Positions 1-7,694 of a stretch of 43,917 nt of DNA are shown here, in pieces. Below the pieces are notes generated by a model. That model was not told the DNA's origin and searched no databases. It worked only from the letters and a program-made list of their open reading frames with translations. Within the stretch, counting starts at the first letter, position 1. Every line of letters starts with the position of its first letter. Source of the stretch: Methanothrix sp. (GTDB lineage: Archaea > Halobacteriota > Methanosarcinia > Methanotrichales > Methanotrichaceae); assembly GCF_026419855.1 (NCBI RefSeq), contig NZ_JAOAKP010000010.1, forward strand, positions 1 through 43,917, written 5' to 3'. A program made the position numbers and the translations under genes.

Positions 1-124
1 GCGCTGTAAGGCGTCGGACAGGTATTCACAGGTCTCGGATGTCGATTTCCATGTCGGCAGCGTTCAAAAAAACACATCTCAAGGAGCTGGCCCATCAAGA
101 TCAACTCAACGAAGGTAGATTACC
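1..124. mobile_element. MITE-B, partial copy cut by the window start
   Basis: This stretch is strongly similar to the right two thirds of the complete element at 20975-21166. Both share the run beginning GCGCTGTAAGGCGTCGGA and both end in AGGTAGAYTACC. The left third, with its terminal repeat, lies outside the window. It has no convincing coding capacity. The bases after it (CGGTGTTG) would be one copy of an 8-bp target duplication if the other flank could be seen. Confidence 0.7.
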
Positions 125-152
125 CGGTGTTGGCTGGCATGCAAAACAAGCA

Positions 153-276
153 CGCTCTTATCCATTTGATGACTTGCTTTGAGGGGCACTGTTCCCACTA
201 TGTGCTCCCGGCGAATGAATGAGTGCATCCAGCAACCAGTATGCTTGACATCTAAGTTGCTGAACACACAAGAGCG
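153..276 (+). mobile_element. MITE-A copy 1 (124 bp, perfect 8-bp target duplication)
   Basis: The element has terminal inverted repeats CGCTCTT (153-159) and AAGAGCG (270-276). It is flanked by identical 8-bp direct repeats AACAAGCA at 145-152 and 277-284. The interior matches copies at 6726-6849 and 35002-35126. It is too short to encode a transposase, so it is a non-autonomous element. A further AACAAGCAATA copy follows on the right, so the target was itself a short tandem repeat. Confidence 0.9.
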
Positions 277-372
277 AACAAGCAATAAACAAGCAATAAG
301 TTCCTGCCTGCGATCCGAGCGGTTACGATCTGCACATGTATTTGAGTCGCCATGGATGCGAGCGTTATAACT

Positions 373-398
373 TCACTGGTGACAGTCACTGGTGACAG
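373..398. repeat. Tandem pair of 13-bp repeats with dyad core
   Basis: TCACTGGTGACAG occurs twice head to tail (373-385 and 386-398). Each unit contains the near-palindrome TCAC-TG-GTGA. The repeats lie about 220 bp upstream of the thrC TATA box. They may be a chance tandem duplication or a distant regulatory site. Apart from this and the mobile repeats, 277-617 shows no gene that can be supported. Confidence 0.5.
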
Positions 399-617
399 AT
401 AGACGCCTTCCGATCATGCTCGCTGTTCAGAGCTGTGCACCAGATTTGAATCCACAGCATGCAGCGCGACTGCGCATAGTCAGCAGCAGGCGCCTGTAAC
501 AGGCCCCATGCGGTCGATATCTTCGTGAGGTCGTGCTGCAGGATGCTGATAGTGACACAACCTTCAGCGGTTCGTTGGGGGTCATGGCTGGTTCGGATCG
601 CCCTGTGACCGCACAGA

Positions 618-625
618 TTTTAATA
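618..625 (+). promoter_or_regulatory. TATA box of thrC
   Basis: TTTTAATA is centred about 28 bp upstream of the ATG at 650. This is the spacing expected for an archaeal promoter whose transcript starts at or very near the start codon (leaderless). Confidence 0.5.
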
Positions 626-649
626 GATCACGTTCCAACTCTCAGCAGC

Positions 650-2011
650 ATGACCAACCTTATGTTCTACAGCACAAACGGCTCGCCGGAGCGTGTCGAC
701 TTCAGGCAGGCCCTGCTATCAGGCCAGGCTCCAGATATGGGTCTTTACATGCCAGAGCACATCCCGAGGATCAGCGCAGATGTGATCTCGCGTTTCCCCG
801 AAATGAATTATCCTGAGATTGCGTACAGGGTTTTGAGCCCGTATATCGGCGATCTCATCCCAAAAGAGGATCTCATTTCCATATTAGAGGATGCATACAA
901 CTTCGATGTACCTATCGAGAAGGTCTTCGATCGGGCCCATATCATGCGCCTGGATCGGGGGCCAACCTGCTCCTTCAAGGATTTTGCTGCCAGGCTGATG
1001 GGCAGGCTCGTCCAGTACTTCCTGGAAAGGGAGGGCAGGAGCATAATCGTACTGACAGCAACATCAGGGGACACAGGCAGCGCTGTGGCCCATGCATTCT
1101 ACGGCCTGAGCAACGTTCGGGTTGTCGTTCTCTACCCGAGGGAGGAGGTCACCGAGCGGCAGAGAAAGCAGATGACGACGCTCGGCGGAAACGTGCACGC
1201 TCTGGCAGTGGACGGCAAGTTCGATGACTGCCAGGCTCTCGTCAAGAGAGCATTTGCAGATCCTGAGCTGAGAGCCCTCAACCTCTCGTCAGCGAACTCT
1301 ATAAATGTCGGAAGGCTCCTGCCTCAGGCGGTCTACTACTTCTACGCATACTCCAGGATCTCTGAGGGCGAAAAGATTGTCGTATCAGTGCCAAGCGGCA
1401 ATTTCGGCAACCTGATGGGCGGACTCATCGCTATGCGGATGGGGCTGCCTGTGAGGCGTTTCGTCGTAGCGACAAACGAGAATGATGAATTCCCTGTGTT
1501 CATGCGCACAGGCGTTTACAGACCGATTCGGCCCAGCAGGAACTGCATCTCAAATGCTATGAACGTGGGCCATCCGAGCAACCTCGCCAGGGTGTTCGCA
1601 CTTTACGGTGGCTGGATGGATGAGAGGGGTGATGTGAGGAAGCAGCCGGATCTCGATGCGATGCGAAGGGACATGTTCGCGGTCTCGGTGAGCGATGATG
1701 AGACTAGAAAGACGATAAAGGATGCATACGAGCGCCATGGAGTGCTCTTAGAGCCGCATGGCGCCGTCGGATGGGCGGGGCTCATGAGATATTTCGACGA
1801 GGTCGAGCGCTGGGAGCCGTCCGTCTCGCTGGAGACCGCGGATCCAGCGAAGTTCCCGGAGGAGATCGTTCGTGTGATTGGAGTGACGCCTCCGCTCCCG
1901 AGAGCGATGGCAGAGCTCGACAGCCTGGAGGAGCATATCGAGCACATCAGCGGATCCTATGAGTCCCTCAAAAAATACCTCAGATGTCTTCGGTCGAATA
2001 CTCCGGCCTGA
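650..2011 (+). CDS. thrC: Threonine synthase (long, E. coli/yeast type)
   Basis: A 453-residue PLP enzyme that converts O-phosphohomoserine to threonine in the cytoplasm. The N-terminus FYSTNGSPERVDFRQALLSG, the lysine motif GPTCSFKDFAARLM (the SFKD lysine forms the PLP Schiff base) and the phosphate-binding loop TATSGDTGSAV are clear family signatures. The GPTxxFKDFA form points to the longer bacterial/fungal type. The frame is open upstream to about 533, but ATG 650 fits the family N-terminus and lies 28 bp after a TATA box; ATG 662 is the alternative. The next gene is a methionine synthase, so both branches from homoserine are neighbours, but the 340-bp gap argues against one simple operon. 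The stop codon lies in the loop of a 7-bp hairpin. Confidence 0.93.
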   Translation: MTNLMFYSTNGSPERVDFRQALLSGQAPDMGLYMPEHIPRISADVISRFPEMNYPEIAYRVLSPYIGDLIPKEDLISILEDAYNFDVPIEKVFDRAHIMRLDRGPTCSFKDFAARLMGRLVQYFLEREGRSIIVLTATSGDTGSAVAHAFYGLSNVRVVVLYPREEVTERQRKQMTTLGGNVHALAVDGKFDDCQALVKRAFADPELRALNLSSANSINVGRLLPQAVYYFYAYSRISEGEKIVVSVPSGNFGNLMGGLIAMRMGLPVRRFVVATNENDEFPVFMRTGVYRPIRPSRNCISNAMNVGHPSNLARVFALYGGWMDERGDVRKQPDLDAMRRDMFAVSVSDDETRKTIKDAYERHGVLLEPHGAVGWAGLMRYFDEVERWEPSVSLETADPAKFPEEIVRVIGVTPPLPRAMAELDSLEEHIEHISGSYESLKKYLRCLRSNTPA

Positions 2012-2020
2012 ATGCCGGAG
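2001..2020 (+). terminator. Hairpin straddling the thrC stop codon
   Basis: CTCCGGC (2001-2007) pairs perfectly with GCCGGAG (2014-2020) across the six-base loop CTGAAT, which holds the TGA stop. No T-run follows, so intrinsic termination is uncertain. The loop is identical to that of the hairpin at 2304-2319. It could be a 3' mRNA stabiliser or one end of a decayed palindromic mobile element. Confidence 0.45.
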
Positions 2021-2288
2021 CTAGTTCCTGGCGCCATGCGGAGAATCCGACATGTCCGAGACAGTAAGCCGGTTGAGATCTGTTTGCAGGACAGAGCTCT
2101 GGAGAGCAGCGGCCCTGGAGCAGCTCATCAAATGGAGGTTTCAGCTTCTGCATCGCTGCGGATTCGGGTGCTCCGATAGGCATGTCGTCATTCCGAATTT
2201 CAACCGCTTCTCCCCAGGAGAGAGTCTTCGCAGTCTGAATGCATCTCAGGAGTGGATATTCTGTACAGAAGGATAAGTATCACTTGGT

Positions 2289-2341
2289 GGGGTGTGCTTC
2301 TCACCGCCCTGAATGGCGGGGTTTCCGCTACCCTACACCCC
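2289..2341 (+). promoter_or_regulatory. Nested stem structure in the leader of metE
   Basis: An outer stem pairs GGGGTGT (2289-2295) with ACACCCC (2335-2341). An inner stem pairs CCGCC (2304-2308) with GGCGG (2315-2319) around CTGAAT. The outer 3' arm abuts the GGAG ribosome binding site at 2344-2347, so the structure could influence translation of the methionine synthase. The inner hairpin also resembles the subterminal hairpins of IS200/IS605-type elements, so it may be a mobile-element relic. No gene is seen in the rest of the 2012-2352 gap. Confidence 0.45.
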
Positions 2342-2352
2342 CAGGAGATTCT

Positions 2353-3321
2353 ATGAGATTTGATGACATAGGGAGCTTTCCGCATGCCAGAATTGACAGT
2401 ATGAGCGGAGAGGAGTACCTCTCTCTTGTGAGAAGGATAATGGAGATGAAGATCTCCGCTGGCGTCCAGGTACCGACGTATCCGCAGCTCAGGGATATGA
2501 TAGGCATGTTCATGGACCCCATGAGATCCCCTGAGACCACAGAGGGGCCGTATCTGATCCGCAGGGATGCTGCAGATATAAAAGAGCTTGATGCCCTCAA
2601 ATCTATCGGACGAAACATTCGTGTCTGTGTCACAGGACCTCTTGAGCTTTACATATCCGAATTCGGATCGACAGGCTACGAGGATCTGCTCCTCAACATG
2701 GCGGAGAGTGTCTCGCGCTTCGTGGAAAGCGCCATCGATAAAGCACGGCGACTTGGCATCGATGTGACTGTTATCTCGATCGACGAGCCGAGCCTGGGGA
2801 TCAGCTCCAGCATAGTCTTCTCAGAGGATGTGATCATCAAAGCGCTCGAGATTGCGAGCAGGGGATGCGCTGGGAGGGTCGATGTTCAGGTGCATCTGCA
2901 CTCTCCGGTTCACGCAGAGCTCTGCGCTCGGGTTCCAGGCATAAATGTCATCGGCGTTGAGTCAGCGTCGCATCCTGACTATCTTGATATCATCGATCGC
3001 AAGGTGCTTGTGGAGAACGATACGTTCATCAGAGCAGGGATAGCAAGGACAGACATCCTCTCGATGGTCGCGAGGCTCAACGAGAGGCTCGGCACAAACC
3101 TCTGGGAGCAGCCGGAGAGGCTCGAGGCGGAGATACTCAGGATGGAGTCCCCGGAGGTCATCAGGAAGAGGCTCGAGCGGGCTGTGCGGATGTTTGGTGA
3201 TCTAGTAAGATATGCAGGTCCTGACTGCGGTCTGGGATCCTGGCCGTCGCAGCACCTCGCAGCAGAGCTTCTTAGGAATTGTGCGAGGGCGATCGAGACG
3301 TTCAAAGGAGAGCTGGGTTGA
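2353..3321 (+). CDS. Core-MetE type methionine synthase (C-terminal domain only)
   Basis: A 322-residue protein matching the C-terminal catalytic half of cobalamin-independent methionine synthase. Members of this archaeal core-MetE group methylate homocysteine, probably from a corrinoid rather than from folate. Visible family parts are the start MRFDDIGSFPHARIDS, the SIDEPSLG segment, the glutamate in NVIGVESASHPDYL and the cysteine in AGPDCGLGSWPSQ. The usual zinc-binding H-x-C appears as H-L-H in VQVHLHSPVH, so the ligand set would be H/H/E/C. ATG 2353 has GGAG five bases upstream; the open frame before it is the leader. The N-terminal half of bacterial MetE is absent, as expected for the archaeal form. 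Confidence 0.85.
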   Translation: MRFDDIGSFPHARIDSMSGEEYLSLVRRIMEMKISAGVQVPTYPQLRDMIGMFMDPMRSPETTEGPYLIRRDAADIKELDALKSIGRNIRVCVTGPLELYISEFGSTGYEDLLLNMAESVSRFVESAIDKARRLGIDVTVISIDEPSLGISSSIVFSEDVIIKALEIASRGCAGRVDVQVHLHSPVHAELCARVPGINVIGVESASHPDYLDIIDRKVLVENDTFIRAGIARTDILSMVARLNERLGTNLWEQPERLEAEILRMESPEVIRKRLERAVRMFGDLVRYAGPDCGLGSWPSQHLAAELLRNCARAIETFKGELG

Positions 3322-3423
3322 GCTTCACAGGCGCTATTAACTCTTCACGAGATCTCCTCTCCGTGCACCATATATAAAACACACAGCCGGATTTACTGAA
3401 TGACGTGGAATAGGTATGGGATC

Positions 3424-3987
3424 TCAGATCACCCCCTTCGTGCTCAGAACCCCGGGCGATCCCGGCTCCACGGCGCTGCGGATCGCGAGCCCTAGCGCCT
3501 TGAATATGCTCTCTGCGATGTGGTGGTCGTTCTCCCCCTCGAACCTTACGTGTAGCGTCAGCCTTCCGCAGTCAGTGATGCCTTTAAGCATCGCTTTTAT
3601 CTCGAAGGCGTTCAGGTCCCCGATGATCTCCCCGTGAAACGATCCTTTCATCACCAGGTACGCCCTTCCGCCGAGATCCAGGGCCACCTCCGCAAGCGCA
3701 TCGTCCATTGGAATGGCTGCAAACCCGTATCTTCTTATCCCGCTCCTCTCGCCCAGCGCCTGATCGAGCGAAGCCCCAATCACCGATCCCAGGAGCGAGT
3801 ACCTGTAAAGGGAGTTTCCGCCAGCGGATGCGCTGATGTCGATCGACCCCAGCTTTGCCATCGAATGGAGCATGTGGTCCATGAATCCTGAGCCTGTGGA
3901 GGCGTTCGCGGCTCCGCTGCCATCGAGGTTCACCTCAGCGGTCGCAAACGCGCCCATCTTGCAGATCTCAGATCTGCCTGTGCGCAT
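3424..3987 (-). CDS. hisB: HisB-like imidazoleglycerol-phosphate dehydratase, first metal motif missing
   Basis: A 187-residue homologue of imidazoleglycerol-phosphate dehydratase, the sixth step of histidine synthesis. The fold markers are present: STGSGFMDHML, GIRRYGFAAIPMDDALAEVALDL, the GEIIGDL segment and the C-terminal metal motif ENDHHIAES. The equivalent first motif, normally DHHTxEDxGIxLG, reads LYRYSLLGSVIGASL, so the first pair of histidines and the acid are gone although the length is normal. Catalysis is therefore doubtful. The start at 3987 (MRTG...) matches the family. A GTG at 4023 overlaps the stop of the upstream gene (GTGA) and would add 12 residues. A second, intact hisB may exist elsewhere. 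Confidence 0.8.
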   Translation of the reverse strand: MRTGRSEICKMGAFATAEVNLDGSGAANASTGSGFMDHMLHSMAKLGSIDISASAGGNSLYRYSLLGSVIGASLDQALGERSGIRRYGFAAIPMDDALAEVALDLGGRAYLVMKGSFHGEIIGDLNAFEIKAMLKGITDCGRLTLHVRFEGENDHHIAESIFKALGLAIRSAVEPGSPGVLSTKGVI

Positions 3988-4019
3988 GATAGCCCCGGAG
4001 GGTTTCGTCTCGTGCAAGT

Positions 4020-4682
4020 TCACAGCCAGCCCTTGCTCTTCCAGTACTCATACTCGTGCGTCCAGGCGTCCCTGTTCATGCTCACGAGAGCTTTAAACCT
4101 GGATTTCATCTCATCGTGAACCCTGTCCTGCTCAGGGTAACGTCTCCTCTCTGTGATCGCATGCACCAGATCCACTCCGAGCTCGCGAGCCCTCTTCTCA
4201 GCATCTTCCATCGATCCCGGGATGGCCGGCGCCCCTCCTGCGCCGCCAACATATGATGCCCCGAATCCAACTATTATCCTGCCCAGATAATCGAGGACCT
4301 CATCGTATGCCTGACCGCCGGCAGTGGCCACAGCGCATCCGTACTTGCCAAGGAGAAGCTGGCAGTGTACCGCATCCGCCATCCTGTCTATGAGCGTCTT
4401 GAGCTGGGCAGTCACACTCCTGAAGTAGTTAGGAGAGCCGATGACAAAGCCATCGCATTCGAGGATCTTTTTGTATATCTGATTGAAGTCATCCTTATGC
4501 GTGCACTCGCCCTTTGCATAGCAGACTCCGCATGCGTTGCAGTACTCTATTCTCAGCTTACACACATCCACCATCTCGACCTCAGCTCCCTCTGATCTGG
4601 CGCCATCAAGCGCCGCCCTGACGAGCCTCAGGGTCTGGCTCCTCTCCCCTCTGGGGCTGGAGTTTATGCCAAGTACCTTCAT
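4020..4682 (-). CDS. Iron-sulfur flavoprotein (Isf family, NADPH-dependent FMN reductase fold)
   Basis: A 220-residue flavodoxin-like protein. It starts with the FMN phosphate-binding stretch MKVLGINSSPRGERSQT and carries the compact cluster motif CNACGVCYAKGEC near residue 48. This spacing (CX2CX2CX5C) is typical of the archaeal iron-sulfur flavoproteins that hold FMN and a [4Fe-4S] cluster and pass electrons from ferredoxin, with suggested roles in oxygen or peroxide defence. GSPNYFRSVTAQLKTLIDR is the conserved flavin-side loop. The frame is open further upstream, but ATG 4682 begins the conserved fold and follows GGTGGTGA. The gene ends overlapping a possible GTG start of hisB. Confidence 0.85.
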   Translation of the reverse strand: MKVLGINSSPRGERSQTLRLVRAALDGARSEGAEVEMVDVCKLRIEYCNACGVCYAKGECTHKDDFNQIYKKILECDGFVIGSPNYFRSVTAQLKTLIDRMADAVHCQLLLGKYGCAVATAGGQAYDEVLDYLGRIIVGFGASYVGGAGGAPAIPGSMEDAEKRARELGVDLVHAITERRRYPEQDRVHDEMKSRFKALVSMNRDAWTHEYEYWKSKGWL

Positions 4683-4898
4683 TCTCACCACCTGGAGATA
4701 CAGGCAGAGATCTGTATCGTAGACGGATGTAACCGACAGGCATATCAACTTTTGGCGCGATCTGCAGAGCTGGAACATCTGCGCCATCTTGGGCGCAGCC
4801 CCCTCTATGGGCAGAACCTCCGGTAGAATTCGCATCCCGAGGGATGAAGATCAAAATTGCCGGTATGCTTTGCACACACCGGCGCTGGTTGGCCTGAT

Positions 4899-5612
4899 AT
4901 GTTCACACTCCTGCTGCTCTGGATCGCGCTCGTGAGCTCATTCACCATCCTGGGGTCATGGTATGCCCGCCGGTTCGGCCGCTCTGACATGCTCATCGGC
5001 ATCTATGTGGCATTCGGCATATTCTCGAACATAGCTGCAGCCAAGACCGCAGCGTTCGATCTCGTTGTGGGAACATTCTACGCCCCTGCTGTGGTGATAG
5101 TATTCAGCGTGACGTTTCTCCTAACAGATGTGGTGAACGAGATGTTCGGGCTCCACGAGACCAGAAGGATGATCAGCATAGCGTTTCTATCCCAGATAAT
5201 GATCTCCCTCTTCTCCTGGATTGTTGTGGTGCTTCCGCCAGCGCCGTTCTTTCATCAGCAGGATGCGATCGAGATGCTGCTCGGGCAGGTGCCCAGGATC
5301 GTCCTGGCCTCCTGGGTCGCCTTCATGGTGAGCGAGAACCTCGATGCAGTGGTTTTTGCATGGTTCAAGTCCAAGACGAAGGGTCGCCATCTCTGGGCAA
5401 GGAACGCGTTGAGTTCGATACCTGCAATGCTGATCGACTCAACGCTCTTCATAACAATCGCATTCTATGGGGTCATGCCTGTGATTCCTCTCATCATAGG
5501 AATCACCATAACCAAATGGCTAGTGGCCCTGATCGATGTACCTTTCATGTACCTGAACAGATGGATTCTTTACAGGGGCCGGTCCACAGACGCCTTCATC
5601 ACATCCTCCTAA
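4899..5612 (+). CDS. YhhQ/VUT-family membrane transporter (queuosine-precursor type)
   Basis: A 237-residue integral membrane protein with about six hydrophobic segments, of the vitamin-uptake-like YhhQ (DUF165) family. Family marks include GIYVAFGIFSNIAAAKTAAFD, FSVTFLLTDVVNEMFG and the charged motif SENLDAVVFAWFKSKTKGRHLWARN. Bacterial members import queuosine precursors. An archaeal member could supply preQ0 or a related 7-deazaguanine for archaeosine in tRNA; that is inference. ATG 4899 starts directly at the first membrane segment; an upstream ATG at 4857 would add 14 residues not typical of the family. It is divergent from the Isf gene. Confidence 0.85.
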   Translation: MFTLLLLWIALVSSFTILGSWYARRFGRSDMLIGIYVAFGIFSNIAAAKTAAFDLVVGTFYAPAVVIVFSVTFLLTDVVNEMFGLHETRRMISIAFLSQIMISLFSWIVVVLPPAPFFHQQDAIEMLLGQVPRIVLASWVAFMVSENLDAVVFAWFKSKTKGRHLWARNALSSIPAMLIDSTLFITIAFYGVMPVIPLIIGITITKWLVALIDVPFMYLNRWILYRGRSTDAFITSS

Positions 5613-5632
5613 AATAAACATCATCGATCTGC

Positions 5633-6532
5633 ATGTCTGGAAAAACTGATGGGTGCGCAGGCACCAGGAGCCTCAGGGAGACAATACAGTTTTACATGAT
5701 AGACTTCCAGACGCCACTGGGCAGGGCCATAGACATAGCCATCATCGCTCTGAACATCCTGGTTGTGGCGCTTTTCGTCATCGAGACGTATCCGCTCTCG
5801 CCCCGCATATCGTTAATGCTCTGGAGGGTTGAGGTTGCGATCATATTCATATTCGTGATCGAGTACCTTCTCAGGTTTTATGGTGCACCAGATCGCTGGA
5901 GTTACGTTAAGGATGTCTACAGCCTGATAGACCTTGTCGCCATAATGCCAACTCTCATATTGCTGGTGCTTCCGCTCTCCGGTTTTTATGTAGATCTGCG
6001 CTTCATCCAGACCATAAGAATCATGGCCGTCTTCAGGATATTCAGGTTCCTCAGGTTCATAGCCGAGGATCATCTCCTCTTTGGAATAATCAGCCTGAAG
6101 ATGCTGAATGTCGCACGGCTTGTCTTCATTGTAATAATAATATTTTTTATATACTCCGGTCTCTTCTACTTTGCCGAGAGCCCTGTTAATTCTAAGGTCA
6201 ATAACTTCGGCGATGCGTTCTACTTCACAGTGGTCGCAGTCGCGACTGTCGGCTTCGGTGATATCGTCCCCGTCTCAGGAGCCGGTCGTCTTGTCACGCT
6301 GATGATGATCATTTCCGGCATAATTCTGATACCCATACAGGTGAGCAGGATCTTCAGAGAGTGGATCTCTGCTCCCCGAAAGAAGTATACCTGCATTGGA
6401 TGCGGTCAGGAGTGGCATGAGGAGGATGCGAGATACTGCAGGATATGCGGTACCTTTCTTGAGCCGGCTGCAGCAAACAGCGGGGATGATGCTCTTAGTC
6501 ATCCCAAAAGCTCCACAGGCGATCGATTGTAA
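5633..6532 (+). CDS. Voltage-gated potassium channel with C-terminal zinc ribbon
   Basis: A 299-residue six-transmembrane ion channel subunit, presumably working as a tetramer. Hydrophobic segments span about residues 33-245. The S4 voltage sensor has regularly spaced arginines (R123, R129, R135, R138, R141). The pore helix ends in the selectivity filter TVGFGD at 205-210, where most K+ channels have TVGYGD. After the last membrane helix, residues 251-275 form a zinc ribbon with C254/C257 and C269/C272, an unusual cytoplasmic tail that could sense metal or redox state or act as a tetramerisation tag. The start at 5633 follows an AT-rich TAAAATAA about 20 bp upstream; ATG 5696 is an alternative. 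Confidence 0.88.
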   Translation: MSGKTDGCAGTRSLRETIQFYMIDFQTPLGRAIDIAIIALNILVVALFVIETYPLSPRISLMLWRVEVAIIFIFVIEYLLRFYGAPDRWSYVKDVYSLIDLVAIMPTLILLVLPLSGFYVDLRFIQTIRIMAVFRIFRFLRFIAEDHLLFGIISLKMLNVARLVFIVIIIFFIYSGLFYFAESPVNSKVNNFGDAFYFTVVAVATVGFGDIVPVSGAGRLVTLMMIISGIILIPIQVSRIFREWISAPRKKYTCIGCGQEWHEEDARYCRICGTFLEPAAANSGDDALSHPKSSTGDRL

Positions 6533-6725
6533 ATATGGGCGCTCTACGTGTCTCGCAGCTTATGGTCCTGCAAGGTGTTTGCTGGAAGCGCTCATTCTTT
6601 CACCAGGAGCGCACAGCAGGATCAGTGCCTATCCGAACTGAGATCCTAATCTTTAGGCAAGGTGAGACGAAAATGTGGCGAATGATGCTGCTTTTCTTGG
6701 AAGATAGCTGTGCCATTACACACAA
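6533..6725. other. Non-coding spacer before MITE-A copy 2
   Basis: No credible gene is seen between the channel gene and the mobile repeat. Short open frames here run through repeat sequence and match no family I recognise. Confidence 0.5.
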
Positions 6726-6849
6726 AGCTCTTATCCATTTGATGACTTGCTTTGAGAGGCACTGTTCCTGCTATGTGCTCCTGGCGATTGAATTAGTGCA
6801 TCCAGCAACCAGTATGCGTGCCCTCTAAGTTGCTGAACACACAAGAGTG
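6726..6849 (+). mobile_element. MITE-A copy 2 (older, decayed ends)
   Basis: Its 124 bp align end to end with copy 1. The termini have decayed to AGCTCTT and AAGAGTG. The flanking octamers ACACACAA (6718-6725) and ACCTACAA (6850-6857) agree at six of eight positions, as expected of an aged target duplication. It lies between the convergent channel and tlyA genes. Confidence 0.8.
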
Positions 6850-6916
6850 ACCTACAAATAATCAGTATTCCACGGATCCATATGCCTAAATTATGGGAAC
6901 TTAGGCACCGAGCAGG

Positions 6917-7642
6917 TCACGTCCGGTTCTCATCCTGCCTGGGCCTCAGCAGATAAAGGTACTCGACCGTGCCCCTGTTCTTCGGTCCTCCCCGTATTGG
7001 CGAGGGGCATGCATGAATCACCTCGAACTCAGGCTCGAGCCACCGCTCGAAGCTGTCCCTTGCCCTCTCGATGTTCTCCTCTCTGTGACCGCCCTCGATC
7101 TCATACGGCGGCTTGAAGAGCGCCACGATCCTTCCTTTGCTTCTCAGAAATCCCTTCAGGTTCGGGAGCACATCTCTAAGAGAGACATTGCTCACATCCA
7201 CTGAGATGATATCGAACCGCTCATCTCCTAAATGCTTTAAAAGCTCCTCGGAATATCTCGCATCGACCCCGCCGATGAACCTGAATCTGGGATCGCCTAG
7301 TATCGCAGGGTCCACGCAATCCTCTGCAATATCGATCCCCACAACCCTGGCCGCGCCATGCTGAAGAAAGAAGTCAGAGAAGCCACCTGCGGAGCAGCCA
7401 ACATCCAGGACGCTCAGGCCCCGGATCTCATCAGATCTATCGTGGAGCACGGCCTCTATCTTGTAGCCGCCTCTGCTGACATACCTGAAGCACTCAACGA
7501 TCTCAACCCTGTCAGCAGGCTTGACCCTGTAGGATTGCTTCCTGCACACTGTGCCGTTCACCGTGACCTTCCCACTCTTGATAAGGTGCACGGCCTTCGA
7601 TCTGGATCCGGCGATCTCCACAAGATAGATATCGAGCCGCAT
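6917..7642 (-). CDS. tlyA: TlyA-family rRNA 2'-O-methyltransferase (S4 plus FtsJ domains)
   Basis: A 241-residue protein. Residues 1-60 are an S4 RNA-binding domain (MRLDIYLVE...RSKAVHLIKSGKVTVNG). The rest is an FtsJ-type Rossmann methyltransferase with the SAM loop VLDVGCSAGGFSDFFLQHGA and the acidic ISVDVSNVSLRDV segment. TlyA proteins 2'-O-methylate cytidines in rRNA. Three consecutive ATG codons lie at 7648, 7645 and 7642. GGAGG at 7651-7655 is best spaced (8 nt) for 7642, which also gives the conserved N-terminus. It is divergent from rdgB with a 52-bp gap. Confidence 0.88.
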   Translation of the reverse strand: MRLDIYLVEIAGSRSKAVHLIKSGKVTVNGTVCRKQSYRVKPADRVEIVECFRYVSRGGYKIEAVLHDRSDEIRGLSVLDVGCSAGGFSDFFLQHGAARVVGIDIAEDCVDPAILGDPRFRFIGGVDARYSEELLKHLGDERFDIISVDVSNVSLRDVLPNLKGFLRSKGRIVALFKPPYEIEGGHREENIERARDSFERWLEPEFEVIHACPSPIRGGPKNRGTVEYLYLLRPRQDENRT

Positions 7643-7665
7643 CATCATTGCCTCCACTTGTGAGA

Positions 7666-7672
7666 TTAAATA
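7666..7672 (+). promoter_or_regulatory. TATA box of the XTP pyrophosphatase gene
   Basis: TTAAATA is centred 26 bp before the ATG at 7695. The transcript is probably leaderless, which argues for 7695 rather than the in-frame ATG at 7680. Confidence 0.55.
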
Positions 7673-7694
7673 CTCATGGATGGTGCATCGCATC

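Noticed and set aside
179-370. Open frame of 63 codons near the window start
   Set aside because: It runs through MITE-A copy 1 and its flank, has no family resemblance and no promoter signal.
2052-2276. TnpB fragment between the two CTGAAT hairpins
   Set aside because: The reading frames there lack the TnpB zinc finger and RuvC-like motifs, so only the hairpins suggest an IS200/IS605 link.
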